This document shows, piece by piece, positions 25,473 to 32,990 of a DNA stretch of 35,071 bases. Origin of the DNA: Yersinia pekkanenii (GTDB taxonomy: Bacteria > Pseudomonadota > Gammaproteobacteria > Enterobacterales > Enterobacteriaceae); contig NZ_CQAZ01000025.1 of assembly GCF_001152565.1 (NCBI RefSeq), positions 37,696 to 72,766 on the forward strand, read 5' to 3'. Both the position numbers and the translations under genes were made by a program. Position 1 is the first letter of the stretch. Each line of letters begins with the position of its first letter. Under the pieces are notes generated by a model. It was given only the letters and a program-made list of their open reading frames with translations. It had not been told where the DNA came from and ran no database searches.

Positions 25473-26393
25473 TTAATACAGCGACGGTGAGCCTGGTGGG
25501 CGGGTTTTAAAGCGGCGATGTAACCACAGATATTGCTCTGGCGCGCGCATGATTTCTTTCTCGATAACTTTGTTCATATAGCTGGCAGCTGCTATCTCAT
25601 CGTCAAATGGATAGTCTTCCAACTCAGGCTGGATCAGCAGGTCATAACCACTGCCATCCGTTTTGCGCAGTAAAACCAAGGGTAACAAAGCCGGTTTTGC
25701 CAAGCGGGCTAGTGTAAAGGTGCCGCTGGTGGTGGCCGCCTGCTCCACGGCGAACAATGGTGCAAATACACTGCCACGCGAGCCATAATCCTGATCCGGT
25801 GCAAACCATACCGCTTCACCTTTTTTCAGTGCCCGCACCATGCCACGCAGATCTTTACGGTCAAGCATGGCTTTATTGGAACGCATCCGGCCCCAGGTTT
25901 GTACCAGTTCCATCACTTTATTGTTGTGCGGGCGATACATCGCCATCATCGGCTGGCATTGTCCCATTGCCCGACCACCCAGTTCTAGTGACATAAAGTG
26001 TACACCAATCACCAATACGCCCCGATGACCTTCCTGAGCTTTCTTCAGGTTATCCAGACCGGTAACGGTAAACCAGCGTTTCACTCGAGCATCGGGCCAA
26101 AACCAGGCCATACCGGTTTCTATCAGCCCCATACCTAAAGATTCAAAATTACCAAGGATAGTGCGTTCGAGGGTCTGCTGGTCCATATCAGGGAAGCAAA
26201 GCTCCAGATTACGCCGGGCTATGGAGACCCGACGTTTAAGAAAGAGCATTGAAGCGCGACCCAGCCACATCCCCAATTTGTTTAACAGTGGGTAGGGGAG
26301 TTGAACTAACAGGAACAGGGTACCAAGGCCAAACCAGGTTAGCCAATAGCGCGGGTGAAGCAGTGAAATATGGAATTTCTGCGACTTTATCAT
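25473..26393 (-). CDS. lpxP: Lipid A late acyltransferase LpxP (palmitoleoyl type)
   Basis: Inner-membrane acyltransferase that adds a secondary acyl chain to Kdo2-lipid IVA; the LpxP branch uses palmitoleate and is induced in the cold. The 306 residues start MIKSQKFHISLLHPRYWLTW. One N-terminal membrane span (about 17-36) precedes the catalytic HX4E motif, His132 and Glu137 in VHFMSLELGG. HFMSLELGGRAMG, CQPMMAMYRPHNN and the PEQYLWLHRRFKTRP end are closer to E. coli LpxP than LpxL, though YGSRGSVFAPLFAVEQAATT has LpxL flavour. The frame is open to 26474; the ATG at 26393 aligns with homologues. It lies beside the cold-shock gene pair. Confidence 0.88.
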   Translation of the reverse strand: MIKSQKFHISLLHPRYWLTWFGLGTLFLLVQLPYPLLNKLGMWLGRASMLFLKRRVSIARRNLELCFPDMDQQTLERTILGNFESLGMGLIETGMAWFWPDARVKRWFTVTGLDNLKKAQEGHRGVLVIGVHFMSLELGGRAMGQCQPMMAMYRPHNNKVMELVQTWGRMRSNKAMLDRKDLRGMVRALKKGEAVWFAPDQDYGSRGSVFAPLFAVEQAATTSGTFTLARLAKPALLPLVLLRKTDGSGYDLLIQPELEDYPFDDEIAAASYMNKVIEKEIMRAPEQYLWLHRRFKTRPPGSPSLY

Positions 26394-26739
26394 ATGAACT
26401 CTACCGTTATGCATTAAGTGCGAACGTGTAACGCATATGGATGTAACTCGATAGCGGTACATATCTCCAGACACTGGTGGTCAACTATCGTTTTAGTCAA
26501 TACGACAATTAACACAATTTTTACATTAAAAGCGGGGATCTCGTAGGAAACTAGCGTAAAGCAGGCTGCCTGTAGCAAGGGCAACCTCTGACGGATTATA
26601 TCATAACCGTGGCAAATGAAAGGAAAAGATCAGCGCACAGCTGTGTTGGTTGAGTTATCTCGACATACGTTGCGTTATTGAACTGTATAGGGGAGGCTAA
26701 CATGTGTTGCGGATAATGATTTTTGCTAGTATCAGAAAC
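26394..26739. other. lpxP upstream region with mini-ORF
   Basis: AT-rich promoter region for lpxP (minus strand). On the plus strand, AGGGGAGG at about 26689-26696 sits perfectly before ATG at 26702, but that frame is only four codons (MCCG) before TAA. It is followed 30 bp later by the hairpin at 26745-26764. No normal gene is present. Confidence 0.35.
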
Positions 26740-26766
26740 GAAAAAACCCGCACAAAGGCGGGTTAT
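26740..26766 (-). terminator. cspA2 terminator (bidirectional hairpin)
   Basis: AACCCGC and GCGGGTT pair around a 6-nt loop. On the minus strand the stem runs into TTTTTTCG, a strong terminator about 80 bp past the cspA2 stop; on the plus strand the T-run (ATTTTATT) is weaker. Confidence 0.85.
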
Positions 26767-26843
26767 TTTATTCAGAATGACTTAACTGCTCAGGGCTATC
26801 ACCTTCATCGCTATCGTAAATCATTCCGAACTATTATTGGCTT

Positions 26844-27056
26844 TTACAGCGCAATAACGTTTACTGCTGATGGGCCTTTAGCGCCGTTCTCAATAGAGAA
26901 CTCCACGTTTTGACCTTCATCTAAGGTTTTGAAATCATTGCTCTGGATAGCAGAGAAGTGAACGAACACATCTTTGCTGCCGTCAGCAGGAGTGATGAAA
27001 CCAAAACCTTTATCAGCGTTAAACCATTTTACTAAACCAGTCATTTTATTAGACAT
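26844..27056 (-). CDS. cspA2: Cold-shock protein, second of tandem pair (CspA2)
   Basis: 70-residue OB-fold RNA chaperone of the CspA family. RNP1-like KGFGFITP and RNP2-like DVFVHFSAI are both present, and the start [19 protein letters not shown] is typical. It differs from the upstream copy at only four residues (N for K, N for S and I for V near the end). The longer open frame to 27227 is ruled out because GGAAG lies at the right distance from the ATG at 27056. The tandem cspA1-cspA2 arrangement, giving mono- and bicistronic mRNAs, has been described for pathogenic yersiniae. Confidence 0.93.
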   Translation of the reverse strand: MSNKMTGLVKWFNADKGFGFITPADGSKDVFVHFSAIQSNDFKTLDEGQNVEFSIENGAKGPSAVNVIAL

Positions 27057-27323
27057 AGAGATACTTCCTTCAATTATTTCATATTGCCGCCATAGGCGAA
27101 CGGATAGGCTTTGGGCACAACTTATGGGGGCACTTAGAAGGAATTTCGCGGAGAAGAGGTATCTGTCTGATAACGCTAATACGGAGAACTGCTTTACTAA
27201 AACTGCTTGCATAAATGTTACTGTCAACCGGGTACTGCTTTCTTGATTTATTTGGGGAGCGGCTACACTGCTCGGGTCTGGCCGTCATCGCTATCGGCAG
27301 CCTACTCCCCTAATCACACTGTA
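27057..27323 (-). promoter_or_regulatory. Duplicated csp leader between the two cold-shock genes
   Basis: The 3' half, nearest cspA2, repeats pieces of the cspA1 5' leader: the ribosome-binding segment, a purine/pyrimidine block around CTTAGAAGGAATTTCGCGGAG, and CTGCTTTACTAAAACTGCTT. The 5' part holds GGGGAG...CTCCCC (27252-27313), with inner AGGCT/AGCC pairing. That hairpin could act as an attenuator giving monocistronic cspA1 mRNA. Confidence 0.65.
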
Positions 27324-27536
27324 TTACAGAGCGACTACGTTTACTGCTGATGGGCCTTTAGCGCCGCTCTCAATAGAGAACTCAACTTTTTGGCCTTCAT
27401 CTAAGGTTTTGAAATCATTGCTCTGGATAGCAGAGAAGTGAACGAACACATCTTTGCTGCCGTCAGCAGGAGTGATGAAACCAAAACCTTTATCAGCGTT
27501 AAACCATTTTACTAAACCAGTCATTTTATTAGACAT
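27324..27536 (-). CDS. cspA1: Cold-shock protein, first of tandem pair (CspA1)
   Basis: 70 residues, identical to CspA2 except near the C-terminus ([24 protein letters not shown] region). RNP motifs KGFGFITP and DVFVHFSAI bind single-stranded RNA. The gene is transcribed first from a promoter at about 27753-27782 and has a leader of about 210 nt, like the long cold-shock leaders of E. coli cspA. The nucleotide sequences of the two copies are almost the same over the ORF, suggesting recent duplication or gene conversion. Confidence 0.93.
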   Translation of the reverse strand: MSNKMTGLVKWFNADKGFGFITPADGSKDVFVHFSAIQSNDFKTLDEGQKVEFSIESGAKGPSAVNVVAL

Positions 27537-27745
27537 AGGGATACTTCCTTCAATTATTTTTGCCACAATAGTGTAGCGAACGTGGTCTGTCTTTCAGAGG
27601 ATAACTTACTTAGGCACTTAGGAGGAGACTCACGGAGAAGGAATATCTTTGGATATGCTTTAACTGAGGACTGCTTTACTAAAACTGCTTTCATAAGGTC
27701 TGTGTTCCAAACCGATGAAGCTATTAAACCACAACGCATTCCCTG
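27537..27745 (-). promoter_or_regulatory. cspA1 long 5' untranslated leader
   Basis: About 210 nt from the predicted start to the ATG. Long structured leaders that change fold on cold shock are known for E. coli cspA. CTGAAAGACAGAC (minus strand, near 27586-27598) is a loose match to a cold-box-like motif. Several blocks recur before cspA2. Confidence 0.5.
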
Positions 27746-27752
27746 CGGCAAC

Positions 27753-27782
27753 CTAATATTTGACATTAATAAGTTGTGTCAA
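27753..27782 (-). promoter_or_regulatory. cspA1 promoter
   Basis: Minus strand TTGACA (27782-27777) and TATTAG (27758-27753) with 18 bp between; a perfect -35. Transcription would start near 27746. Confidence 0.65.
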
Positions 27783-27896
27783 TGATTTTTCATCTATAAA
27801 AATACCACGAATTAAGTTTTTAATGTTATTAAACAAGTGATTATACTGATTAATATAGGCAGATAAATTATTTGATATTTTTTGTATTTGGCTGCT

Positions 27897-27924
27897 AAAA
27901 GCCGGAGGAGGGCCTCCGGCTTTT
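27897..27924 (-). terminator. slyB-type gene terminator (bidirectional)
   Basis: AAAAGCCGGAGG and CCTCCGGCTTTT form a 12-bp perfect stem with a four-base loop, immediately after the lipoprotein gene. T residues are present on both strands, so it can also insulate the region from the cspA1 promoter side. Confidence 0.9.
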
Positions 27925-27928
27925 GAAT

Positions 27929-28399
27929 TTAGCGAGGAGAAACAGTCACGGTACCGCTACGATCGCTGGCAATCATGACACGTTGACCTGCACCGAAACG
28001 GGTTGGACCTTGCGCCTGCACGACGACAATGCTGCTGCCATCATCTCGGCGGATTTCCAGTTGCACACCTTCACTGCGGTTCATCGCGCTTTGTACACCC
28101 TGACCCGCCATACCGCCGGCAACTACCCCACCAGCTGTTGCCAGGCTATTACCACGGCCCCCACCGATAGTATTACCCAAGAACCCGCCAACCACGGCAC
28201 CACCAATGGCACCGGCAACGTTATTTTCACTGCCACCCTGGATAGTGACCGGACGTGCGGAGACCACGGTACCGTAAGTTACCGTTTGTACCTGTCGTGC
28301 CTGAGATGCAGTGAAAGTATCACCAGACGCGGTTCTGTTGTTGGCACACCCACTTAATACGGTAGCTGCAAGCGCTACGGCAATGACCAGCTTATTCAT
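27929..28399 (-). CDS. slyB: SlyB/Pcp-family outer-membrane lipoprotein
   Basis: Glycine-zipper lipoprotein of the outer membrane. The signal peptide ends in the lipobox LSGC (Cys about 18). Then come SGDTFTASQARQVQTVTYGT, IQGGSENNVAGAIGGAVVGG and a glycine-rich stretch of two short membrane segments, as in E. coli SlyB, and the C-terminus VTVSPR is the same. The 156 residues compare with 155 in E. coli. The upstream TTG at 28405 is rejected in favour of the ATG at 28399 with AGGGG before it. Yersinia may have more than one SlyB-like gene, so the symbol is a family assignment. I see no PhoP box. Confidence 0.85.
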   Translation of the reverse strand: MNKLVIAVALAATVLSGCANNRTASGDTFTASQARQVQTVTYGTVVSARPVTIQGGSENNVAGAIGGAVVGGFLGNTIGGGRGNSLATAGGVVAGGMAGQGVQSAMNRSEGVQLEIRRDDGSSIVVVQAQGPTRFGAGQRVMIASDRSGTVTVSPR

Positions 28400-28457
28400 A
28401 ATCAACCCCTATTTATTCAGTACAAGTCAGACATCCACTAATAATCATCAAATACTC

Positions 28458-28585
28458 TATACCCGCCATAACTTCAAGCCGCATGTGTGTTGGCTTCCTT
28501 CATTTACCCCAGTCACTTACTTATGTAACCTCTTGGGGAGTCACTCTATTGTCGCCTTCCTGCCACTCGACTTATTTAGGGTATA
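28458..28585. repeat. ERIC element (128 bp) upstream of slyB
   Basis: TATACCCGCCATAACTTCAAGCC at the left, CACTTACTTATGTAACCTCTTGGGG core, and TTAGGGTATA at the right match ERIC. It is the last clearly chromosomal feature before the integrated element. Confidence 0.85.
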
Positions 28586-28923
28586 GCTAGTTGTTAATAA
28601 TGACTATAGCCTGATTAGTATTCATTTGAGGAGATAAATATAGAGCAGACTCTTGGTATCATCATTTCAATAAAAAAGGCACTAACCAATTAAGGAAAGC
28701 GCCTTTTTAAACAACAAGTTAACTGACTAGTATCAGTTCATGCCGTATTCTATAAAGTGCTGTTTTTTATGGTTTAATATGGTTCGCCGTTGTTCATATA
28801 ACTTTTTGATATTTATTAAGTATTAGCATATTCTTGTTCATACTCGTTTACGCTTGTTTATTGAGGTGCGGAGAACGGTGTAGTCTATGGTGTAGTCTGT
28901 GCAACGTATGAACTGAGATTTCT
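28586..28923. other. Left boundary region of the integrated element
   Basis: Contains a bidirectional hairpin AAAAAGGC...GCCTTTTT (28672-28708), the inverted repeat AACTGActagtaTCAGTT (28721-28738), TTGTTCATA twice (28790-28798 and 28834-28842) with a related TTGTTTATT at 28854, and GGTGTAGTCT twice (28877 and 28889). The last two sets could be integrase arm or core sites. No tRNA or tmRNA end is present, so the attachment core cannot be fixed without the right end. Confidence 0.45.
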
Positions 28924-30147
28924 ATGGCTGGTGGAACGAACAAACTTAGTGATTCAACGCTGAGAAAAATAGTAGGTCGGGAAAGTCCAAGCGATAATTT
29001 TTACGCTGATGGCGATGGCCTGAGCATCAAAGTAACTAAGTCCGGTGTTATGACTTGGTTTTTTGCTTATCGCTTGGGTGGTCGAGAGGTAAAACCCCAA
29101 CGCCTGAAGCTGGGAAACTACCCGGATATGAGTCTTAAGTTGGCGCGTGAGAAGCGTGAACAGTGCCGTTCATGGCTCGCAGACAGTAAAGACCCCAAGT
29201 ACCAGTTAAACCTCACGGCAGCAGAAACCTTGAAACCTGTCACTGTTGAGGATGCTTTAAAGTATTGGATCAAGGAATACGCCACCGGCCACCGCGCTAA
29301 CGTCGAACGACACAAAGCCCAGCTCGAAAAACACATATACCCTTATATCGGCGCTCTACCACTGTCACGGTGCGAAACCCATCATTGGTTGGAATGCTTC
29401 GACCGCATGAAGAAAGACACGCCTGTAGCTGCTGGTTACGTTTTTCAGATGTGTAAGCAGGCTCTCAAGTTCTGTCGAGTACGGCGCTATGCTATTAGCA
29501 ACGCTTTGGACGATCTGACCATACCAGATGTAGGCAGCAAGCAAGATAAAGGCGATAGAGACCATACAGACGACGAGATCGGACAAATTTGGAGGGCTAG
29601 CCAGCAACTTAAGTTTAAACCGTACTATGCCGCCATGTTTCGACTGCTGGTGGCGTTTGGTTGCCGAACCCAAGAAGCCAGATTATCTACCTGGTCAGAG
29701 TGGGATTTAAAAAAATGGGTATGGACTGTTCCAAAAGAGCATAGCAAGGGTGGTACGAAAATAGTTCGCCCGGTACCAGACGCAATAAGGCCATTCATTG
29801 AGGATCTATATCGTCAGCATAAAGACAGTGGCTTACTGCTTGGTGAAATAAAGCAATCAAGTGCTGTGAGCGCTTGGGGGCGTTTGGTCTGGAAACGCTT
29901 AGGCCATGCCGAACCTTGGTCACTTCACGATATCCGACGAACGTTCGCTACTAAATTAAATGATCTGGGTGTTGCCCCACATGTTGTCGAGCAGTTGCTG
30001 GGCCATACGATGCCGGGAGTGATGGCAGTATATAACCTTAGCCAATATATGCCAGAGAAGCTGGTGGCGCTGAATATGTGGTGTGAGCGTTTGGGACTGC
30101 TGGCCGGTGAACATGATAATGTTATTTTGTTGCAGGTGAAGAAATGA
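28924..30147 (+). CDS. int: Tyrosine-type site-specific integrase
   Basis: Phage or satellite integrase of the P4-like group. The N-terminal DUF4102-type arm-binding domain (residues about 5-85, NFYADGDGLSIKVTKSGVMTWFF and KLGNYPDMSLKLAREK) is followed by a core-binding domain (about 105-200) and the catalytic domain. The catalytic set is Arg248 (FGCRTQEARL), Lys274, His335/Arg338 (LHDIRRTFAT), His361 (LLGHTM) and Tyr370 (AVYNLSQY). All are present, so it is probably active. 407 residues, with ATGA overlap into the next gene. Its direction points into the element. Confidence 0.95.
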   Translation: MAGGTNKLSDSTLRKIVGRESPSDNFYADGDGLSIKVTKSGVMTWFFAYRLGGREVKPQRLKLGNYPDMSLKLAREKREQCRSWLADSKDPKYQLNLTAAETLKPVTVEDALKYWIKEYATGHRANVERHKAQLEKHIYPYIGALPLSRCETHHWLECFDRMKKDTPVAAGYVFQMCKQALKFCRVRRYAISNALDDLTIPDVGSKQDKGDRDHTDDEIGQIWRASQQLKFKPYYAAMFRLLVAFGCRTQEARLSTWSEWDLKKWVWTVPKEHSKGGTKIVRPVPDAIRPFIEDLYRQHKDSGLLLGEIKQSSAVSAWGRLVWKRLGHAEPWSLHDIRRTFATKLNDLGVAPHVVEQLLGHTMPGVMAVYNLSQYMPEKLVALNMWCERLGLLAGEHDNVILLQVKK

Positions 30148-31013
30148 AGAGAATCAATTCAAAAATAGATTTGCCGAAAGAATTTAACTTAAATAAATAT
30201 AACGCATTATCAACTATGTCTGATAAGGATTTATTTAGGCAGGTTTATAGTCGACAGGCATACTTAGGGGGGGTAGGCAGTTATGATTCCAGTACGTATT
30301 TTTTAGAATATGGCGAGTTATTACCGCAACCTTTTGATAGTCGTGATCCTTTCGATGAGTTTGACATGTCAATGCCGGAAGAATATTACGATTTCAATGG
30401 CGGTAGAGAGCGTTTGGCTAATTATCAGAAGAATATTGATACATCAAGAAGAATAACTAATGGCTATGGATTACATGGAGTAACACGACATCAGGTATCA
30501 TTTTTATCAGAAAGTAATGACACTAACGGTAGTCGGGTTGGGATGCCTTTAATTATTGATAATGAAGAATTTAATGAAGTTTTAGAGTCGGGAGATGAAA
30601 ATCACGGACTGATAATGGCAAGAATGACGGACTCTATTAGTATGATAACTAATGAGGGGTTATTATTAACTGTCGATTTAACAATACCCGATGAACTTTT
30701 AGTTGATGATTTTAAAAAATTATTACCCATTTGGCGTAAAGAGATTGGCATTGAATCTGTAAATGTTCCTTTTAATAATTCGTGGGATGTAATAAGAAGA
30801 AAAATAGTAGATTATAATATTATTCCATATATTGATTTAATGGCGTGGTCGATAGACAGTAGATGTACCATCTCCCAAGGAGTGCTTGCTGTATCACTGT
30901 TCCCTAGCGGGGAAAAAGATGCATTTGCAATAGCGCAAACAATCAAGCCGTTTGTAGATAAACTAATGAATGAAGAGTCTTTAGAAAAATTCCGAAGAGA
31001 AATTTCTAAATAG
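30144..31013 (+). CDS. DUF6387-like protein next to integrase
   Basis: 289 residues starting MKRINSKIDLPKEFNLNKYN. It resembles proteins annotated DUF6387 that follow integrases in enterobacterial elements; this is from memory and not checked. No catalytic motif is visible. The middle is acidic (PFDEFDMSMPEEYYDF), and the C-terminal half contains a regular alpha/beta pattern with VDLTIPDELLVDDFKKLLPIWRKE. Base composition is much more AT-rich than its neighbours, a sign of separate origin. It overlaps int by 4 nt (ATGA), so the two are probably translated together. Confidence 0.75.
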   Translation: MKRINSKIDLPKEFNLNKYNALSTMSDKDLFRQVYSRQAYLGGVGSYDSSTYFLEYGELLPQPFDSRDPFDEFDMSMPEEYYDFNGGRERLANYQKNIDTSRRITNGYGLHGVTRHQVSFLSESNDTNGSRVGMPLIIDNEEFNEVLESGDENHGLIMARMTDSISMITNEGLLLTVDLTIPDELLVDDFKKLLPIWRKEIGIESVNVPFNNSWDVIRRKIVDYNIIPYIDLMAWSIDSRCTISQGVLAVSLFPSGEKDAFAIAQTIKPFVDKLMNEESLEKFRREISK

Positions 31014-31091
31014 TTTAATTAACAGATTATTTATCAATTAAAAAATAGTTGTTTTATTACCATCGCTATGCCTAATTAATTATTAAAGAAT

Positions 31092-31126
31092 GCCCTTGTT
31101 GAACCAACATAAACAAGGGCGTTTTT
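31092..31126 (+). terminator. Terminator overlapping the alpA ribosome-binding region
   Basis: GCCCTTGTT (31092-31100) pairs perfectly with AACAAGGGC (31112-31120), followed by GTTTTT. It ends the int-DUF6387 mRNA. The AAGGG inside the right arm is also the only Shine-Dalgarno-like sequence for the ATG at 31129. Confidence 0.85.
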
Positions 31127-31128
31127 CT

Positions 31129-31362
31129 ATGAACAATCAAATAACCAATCTAGACCGCACCGTTCGCGAACCTGAATGCCGTAAATTAACAGGGCTATGC
31201 CGAACCACACGTTATCTAATGGAAAGAGAGGGGAGATTCCCCGCACGCCGGAAACTTGGTGGGCGTGCTATTGGCTGGATGTTATCTGAGATTCAGGTAT
31301 GGCAACAGAACCAGCCAAGAGTAACCACTGATAAAGCATGTGAGGTGGGATATGAAAACTGA
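31129..31362 (+). CDS. AlpA-family excisionase/regulator
   Basis: 77-residue MerR-like helix-turn-helix protein of the AlpA type: VREPECRKLTGLCRTTRYLMEREGRFPARRKLGGRAIGWMLSEIQVWQQ covers the HTH, and the FPxxxxLGxRAxGWxxxEIxxW pattern is the AlpA signature. Such proteins activate integrase or excision genes in P4-like satellites and PICIs. The start at 31129 leaves the start codon 2 nt after the T-run of a terminator hairpin. An upstream in-frame ATG at 31090 would place the hairpin inside the coding region. Its end overlaps the antirepressor start by 11 nt. Confidence 0.88.
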   Translation: MNNQITNLDRTVREPECRKLTGLCRTTRYLMEREGRFPARRKLGGRAIGWMLSEIQVWQQNQPRVTTDKACEVGYEN

Positions 31363-32245
31363 AAATATGGCCGCAATCGGTCAGGGACAGACTCACACCA
31401 AAATTCAGGAAAGCGATATTAGTTCTTTTGAATTTAAGTCTGTAGACGGGGCATTATTGGCAACGGTGGGGGTAGTGGCCATCAATGACCAGCCTTGGTT
31501 TATGGCCTCAGATGTTGCCGTCGCTCTCGGGTACAGCCAGACCCAAGCACTCACCAAGATAGTGGATGATGAGGATAAAAATTCGGCGATCATCCAAAAT
31601 GGATGTAACTATCAAAATCAATCAGTTATCAACGAATCCGGTTTATATACTGCCGTTATCGGTAGCAACAAGCCAGAGGCTAAGCGGTTTAAACGTTGGA
31701 TCACTGTCGAGGTGTTGCCGGAAATCCGCAAAACCGGTGGATATCTCCTCCCGACCATGCAAACCAAATTGCCCGATTTTACTGATGAAGTGGCCGCAGC
31801 CCGCGCATGGGCGGATGCTCGTGAAGAGGGGTGTAAGGCTCTGGCGCTGAGTTACCAGCAAGCTGAGTATATTCACCACTTGGAAAGTCTGTTTGCTGAC
31901 GGCTTAACCCCCGTTCAGTTTTGCAAGCGTTTAAACGGCGTTAATACCAGCCGTATCAATGCCTGGCTTTCTGGCAAAAGCTGGCTCTTCGATGAAAACC
32001 CTAACGGACGGAATGCCCGCTGGCGCGTGTATGCGTATGCACGGGATCGGTATTTGACAGAAAAGAACACTCGGGTTGCTCACGGTGAGGGTTTTACCGC
32101 CTTCACGCCAGTTCTGTTGCATAAAGGTGCCGTGTGGATTTATCGCCATTATCTGAAGGGTGAGTTACCCATGAAAGTAAACTGGAGCGGGGAATATACG
32201 CACGATAAGGAATTGGCAGGGGGCGACAATGCAGGGACTGAATAA
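31352..32245 (+). CDS. BRO-N domain phage antirepressor
   Basis: Residues about 28-140 form a BRO-N domain: PWFMASDVAVALGYSQTQAL, VINESGLYTAVIGSNKPEAK and RFKRWITVEVLPEIRKTGGYL. The C-terminal half (FADGLTPVQFCKRLNGVNTSRINAWLSGKSWLFDE and later VLLHKGAVWIYRHYLKG) resembles the KilA-C/ANT antirepressor domain. Such proteins relieve phage repressors. The ATG at 31352 follows GAGGTGGG, so I prefer it to the frame's earlier ATG at 31340. 297 residues. Its end overlaps the start of a long, doubtful frame at 32229. Confidence 0.88.
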   Translation: MKTENMAAIGQGQTHTKIQESDISSFEFKSVDGALLATVGVVAINDQPWFMASDVAVALGYSQTQALTKIVDDEDKNSAIIQNGCNYQNQSVINESGLYTAVIGSNKPEAKRFKRWITVEVLPEIRKTGGYLLPTMQTKLPDFTDEVAAARAWADAREEGCKALALSYQQAEYIHHLESLFADGLTPVQFCKRLNGVNTSRINAWLSGKSWLFDENPNGRNARWRVYAYARDRYLTEKNTRVAHGEGFTAFTPVLLHKGAVWIYRHYLKGELPMKVNWSGEYTHDKELAGGDNAGTE

Positions 32246-32608
32246 AACAAAAGCGGCCCTGCAAGGCCGCCAATGTCACTACAGAAACACTAAGCCGAGC
32301 CAGATTACCACACTGATCGATCAGGTCAATAACCTTGGGCGAGTAAAGGGATGCTCAGAAGTGAGCAACGGTCATAAGTTAACCGCGCCATTGGCGCAGT
32401 TAATTCGAGATACCCGCAAACTTGCTCACACCGGAAATTCCACATATTTAAAATCACTTGCTACCTGGTGGGTATGTCCAGATCTGGATAGACCTATTTA
32501 CGCCCAACCTATAGGCGTATGCCTACTCCCTCTGTGGGGGTCTATGGCAATGGCTGATACCCAAATAAGGTATTTAGTCGCGGGAGGAATTCCACCCTTG
32601 AAACAAAA

Positions 32609-32788
32609 TCAATCTGTTAGCTTTGCTTTCTTGCGCTGGCGGCGTTTGATTTCGCCTTGCAAAGCAGATACTACAAATTGTCCGATGCTTTCGCCTTCCT
32701 CTTTGAGTTCTTCAACTGAGTTGGCAATATCGTGTGGGACACGAACATCAAATCTTTTTGATTTTGCATTTACAGATTTTGTCGCCAT
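32609..32788 (-). CDS. YlcI/YnfO-family ribbon-helix-helix protein
   Basis: 59 residues. SKRFDVRVPHDIANSVEELKEEGESIGQFVVSALQGEI is an Arc/MetJ-like ribbon-helix-helix, followed by a basic tail (KRRQRKKAK). It matches the small phage proteins annotated YlcI/YnfO as I remember them. AGGAAAAC precedes the ATG at 32788; a GTG at 32791 is the alternative start. It is the only minus-strand gene in the element and is divergent from the Icd/Ash-like gene, with three copies of TGTCCGACA between them. That is the layout of an autoregulating repressor, which is inference. Confidence 0.85.
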   Translation of the reverse strand: MATKSVNAKSKRFDVRVPHDIANSVEELKEEGESIGQFVVSALQGEIKRRQRKKAKLTD

Positions 32789-32810
32789 CACTGGTTTTCC
32801 TGTTTATTGG

Positions 32811-32890
32811 TGTCCGACAATAATACATGTTTTTTTCTGCATTGAAAGTGTTGACTTGTCCGACACCTTGCATCTATTCTATGTCCGACA
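32811..32890. promoter_or_regulatory. Three TGTCCGACA operator-like palindromes in a divergent control region
   Basis: TGTCCGACA (TGTC-C-GACA, an odd palindrome) occurs at 32811-32819, 32857-32865 and 32882-32890. The first lies just upstream of the RHH gene start. The second and third sit between and just after a likely plus-strand promoter (TTGACT at 32851-32856, TATTCT at 32875-32880, 18 bp apart). Binding there would block both genes. Confidence 0.65.
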
Positions 32891-32990
32891 CCTTGATTGT
32901 TTCCAAGGCGTAGAAACAGCGAAGCCCGGAAGTGTCTCACCACTAACCGGGCCTCTTACCACCAACGTTAACGCATGTAACGAGGTAGCT

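Noticed and set aside
27923..28357. 144-codon plus-strand frame
   Set aside because: Exact antisense of the slyB-type lipoprotein gene; Thr/Ala-rich by mirror of its Gly/Val codons.
28406..28457. PhoP box for the slyB-type gene
   Set aside because: SlyB is PhoP-controlled in some enterobacteria, but no GTTTA direct repeat is present here.
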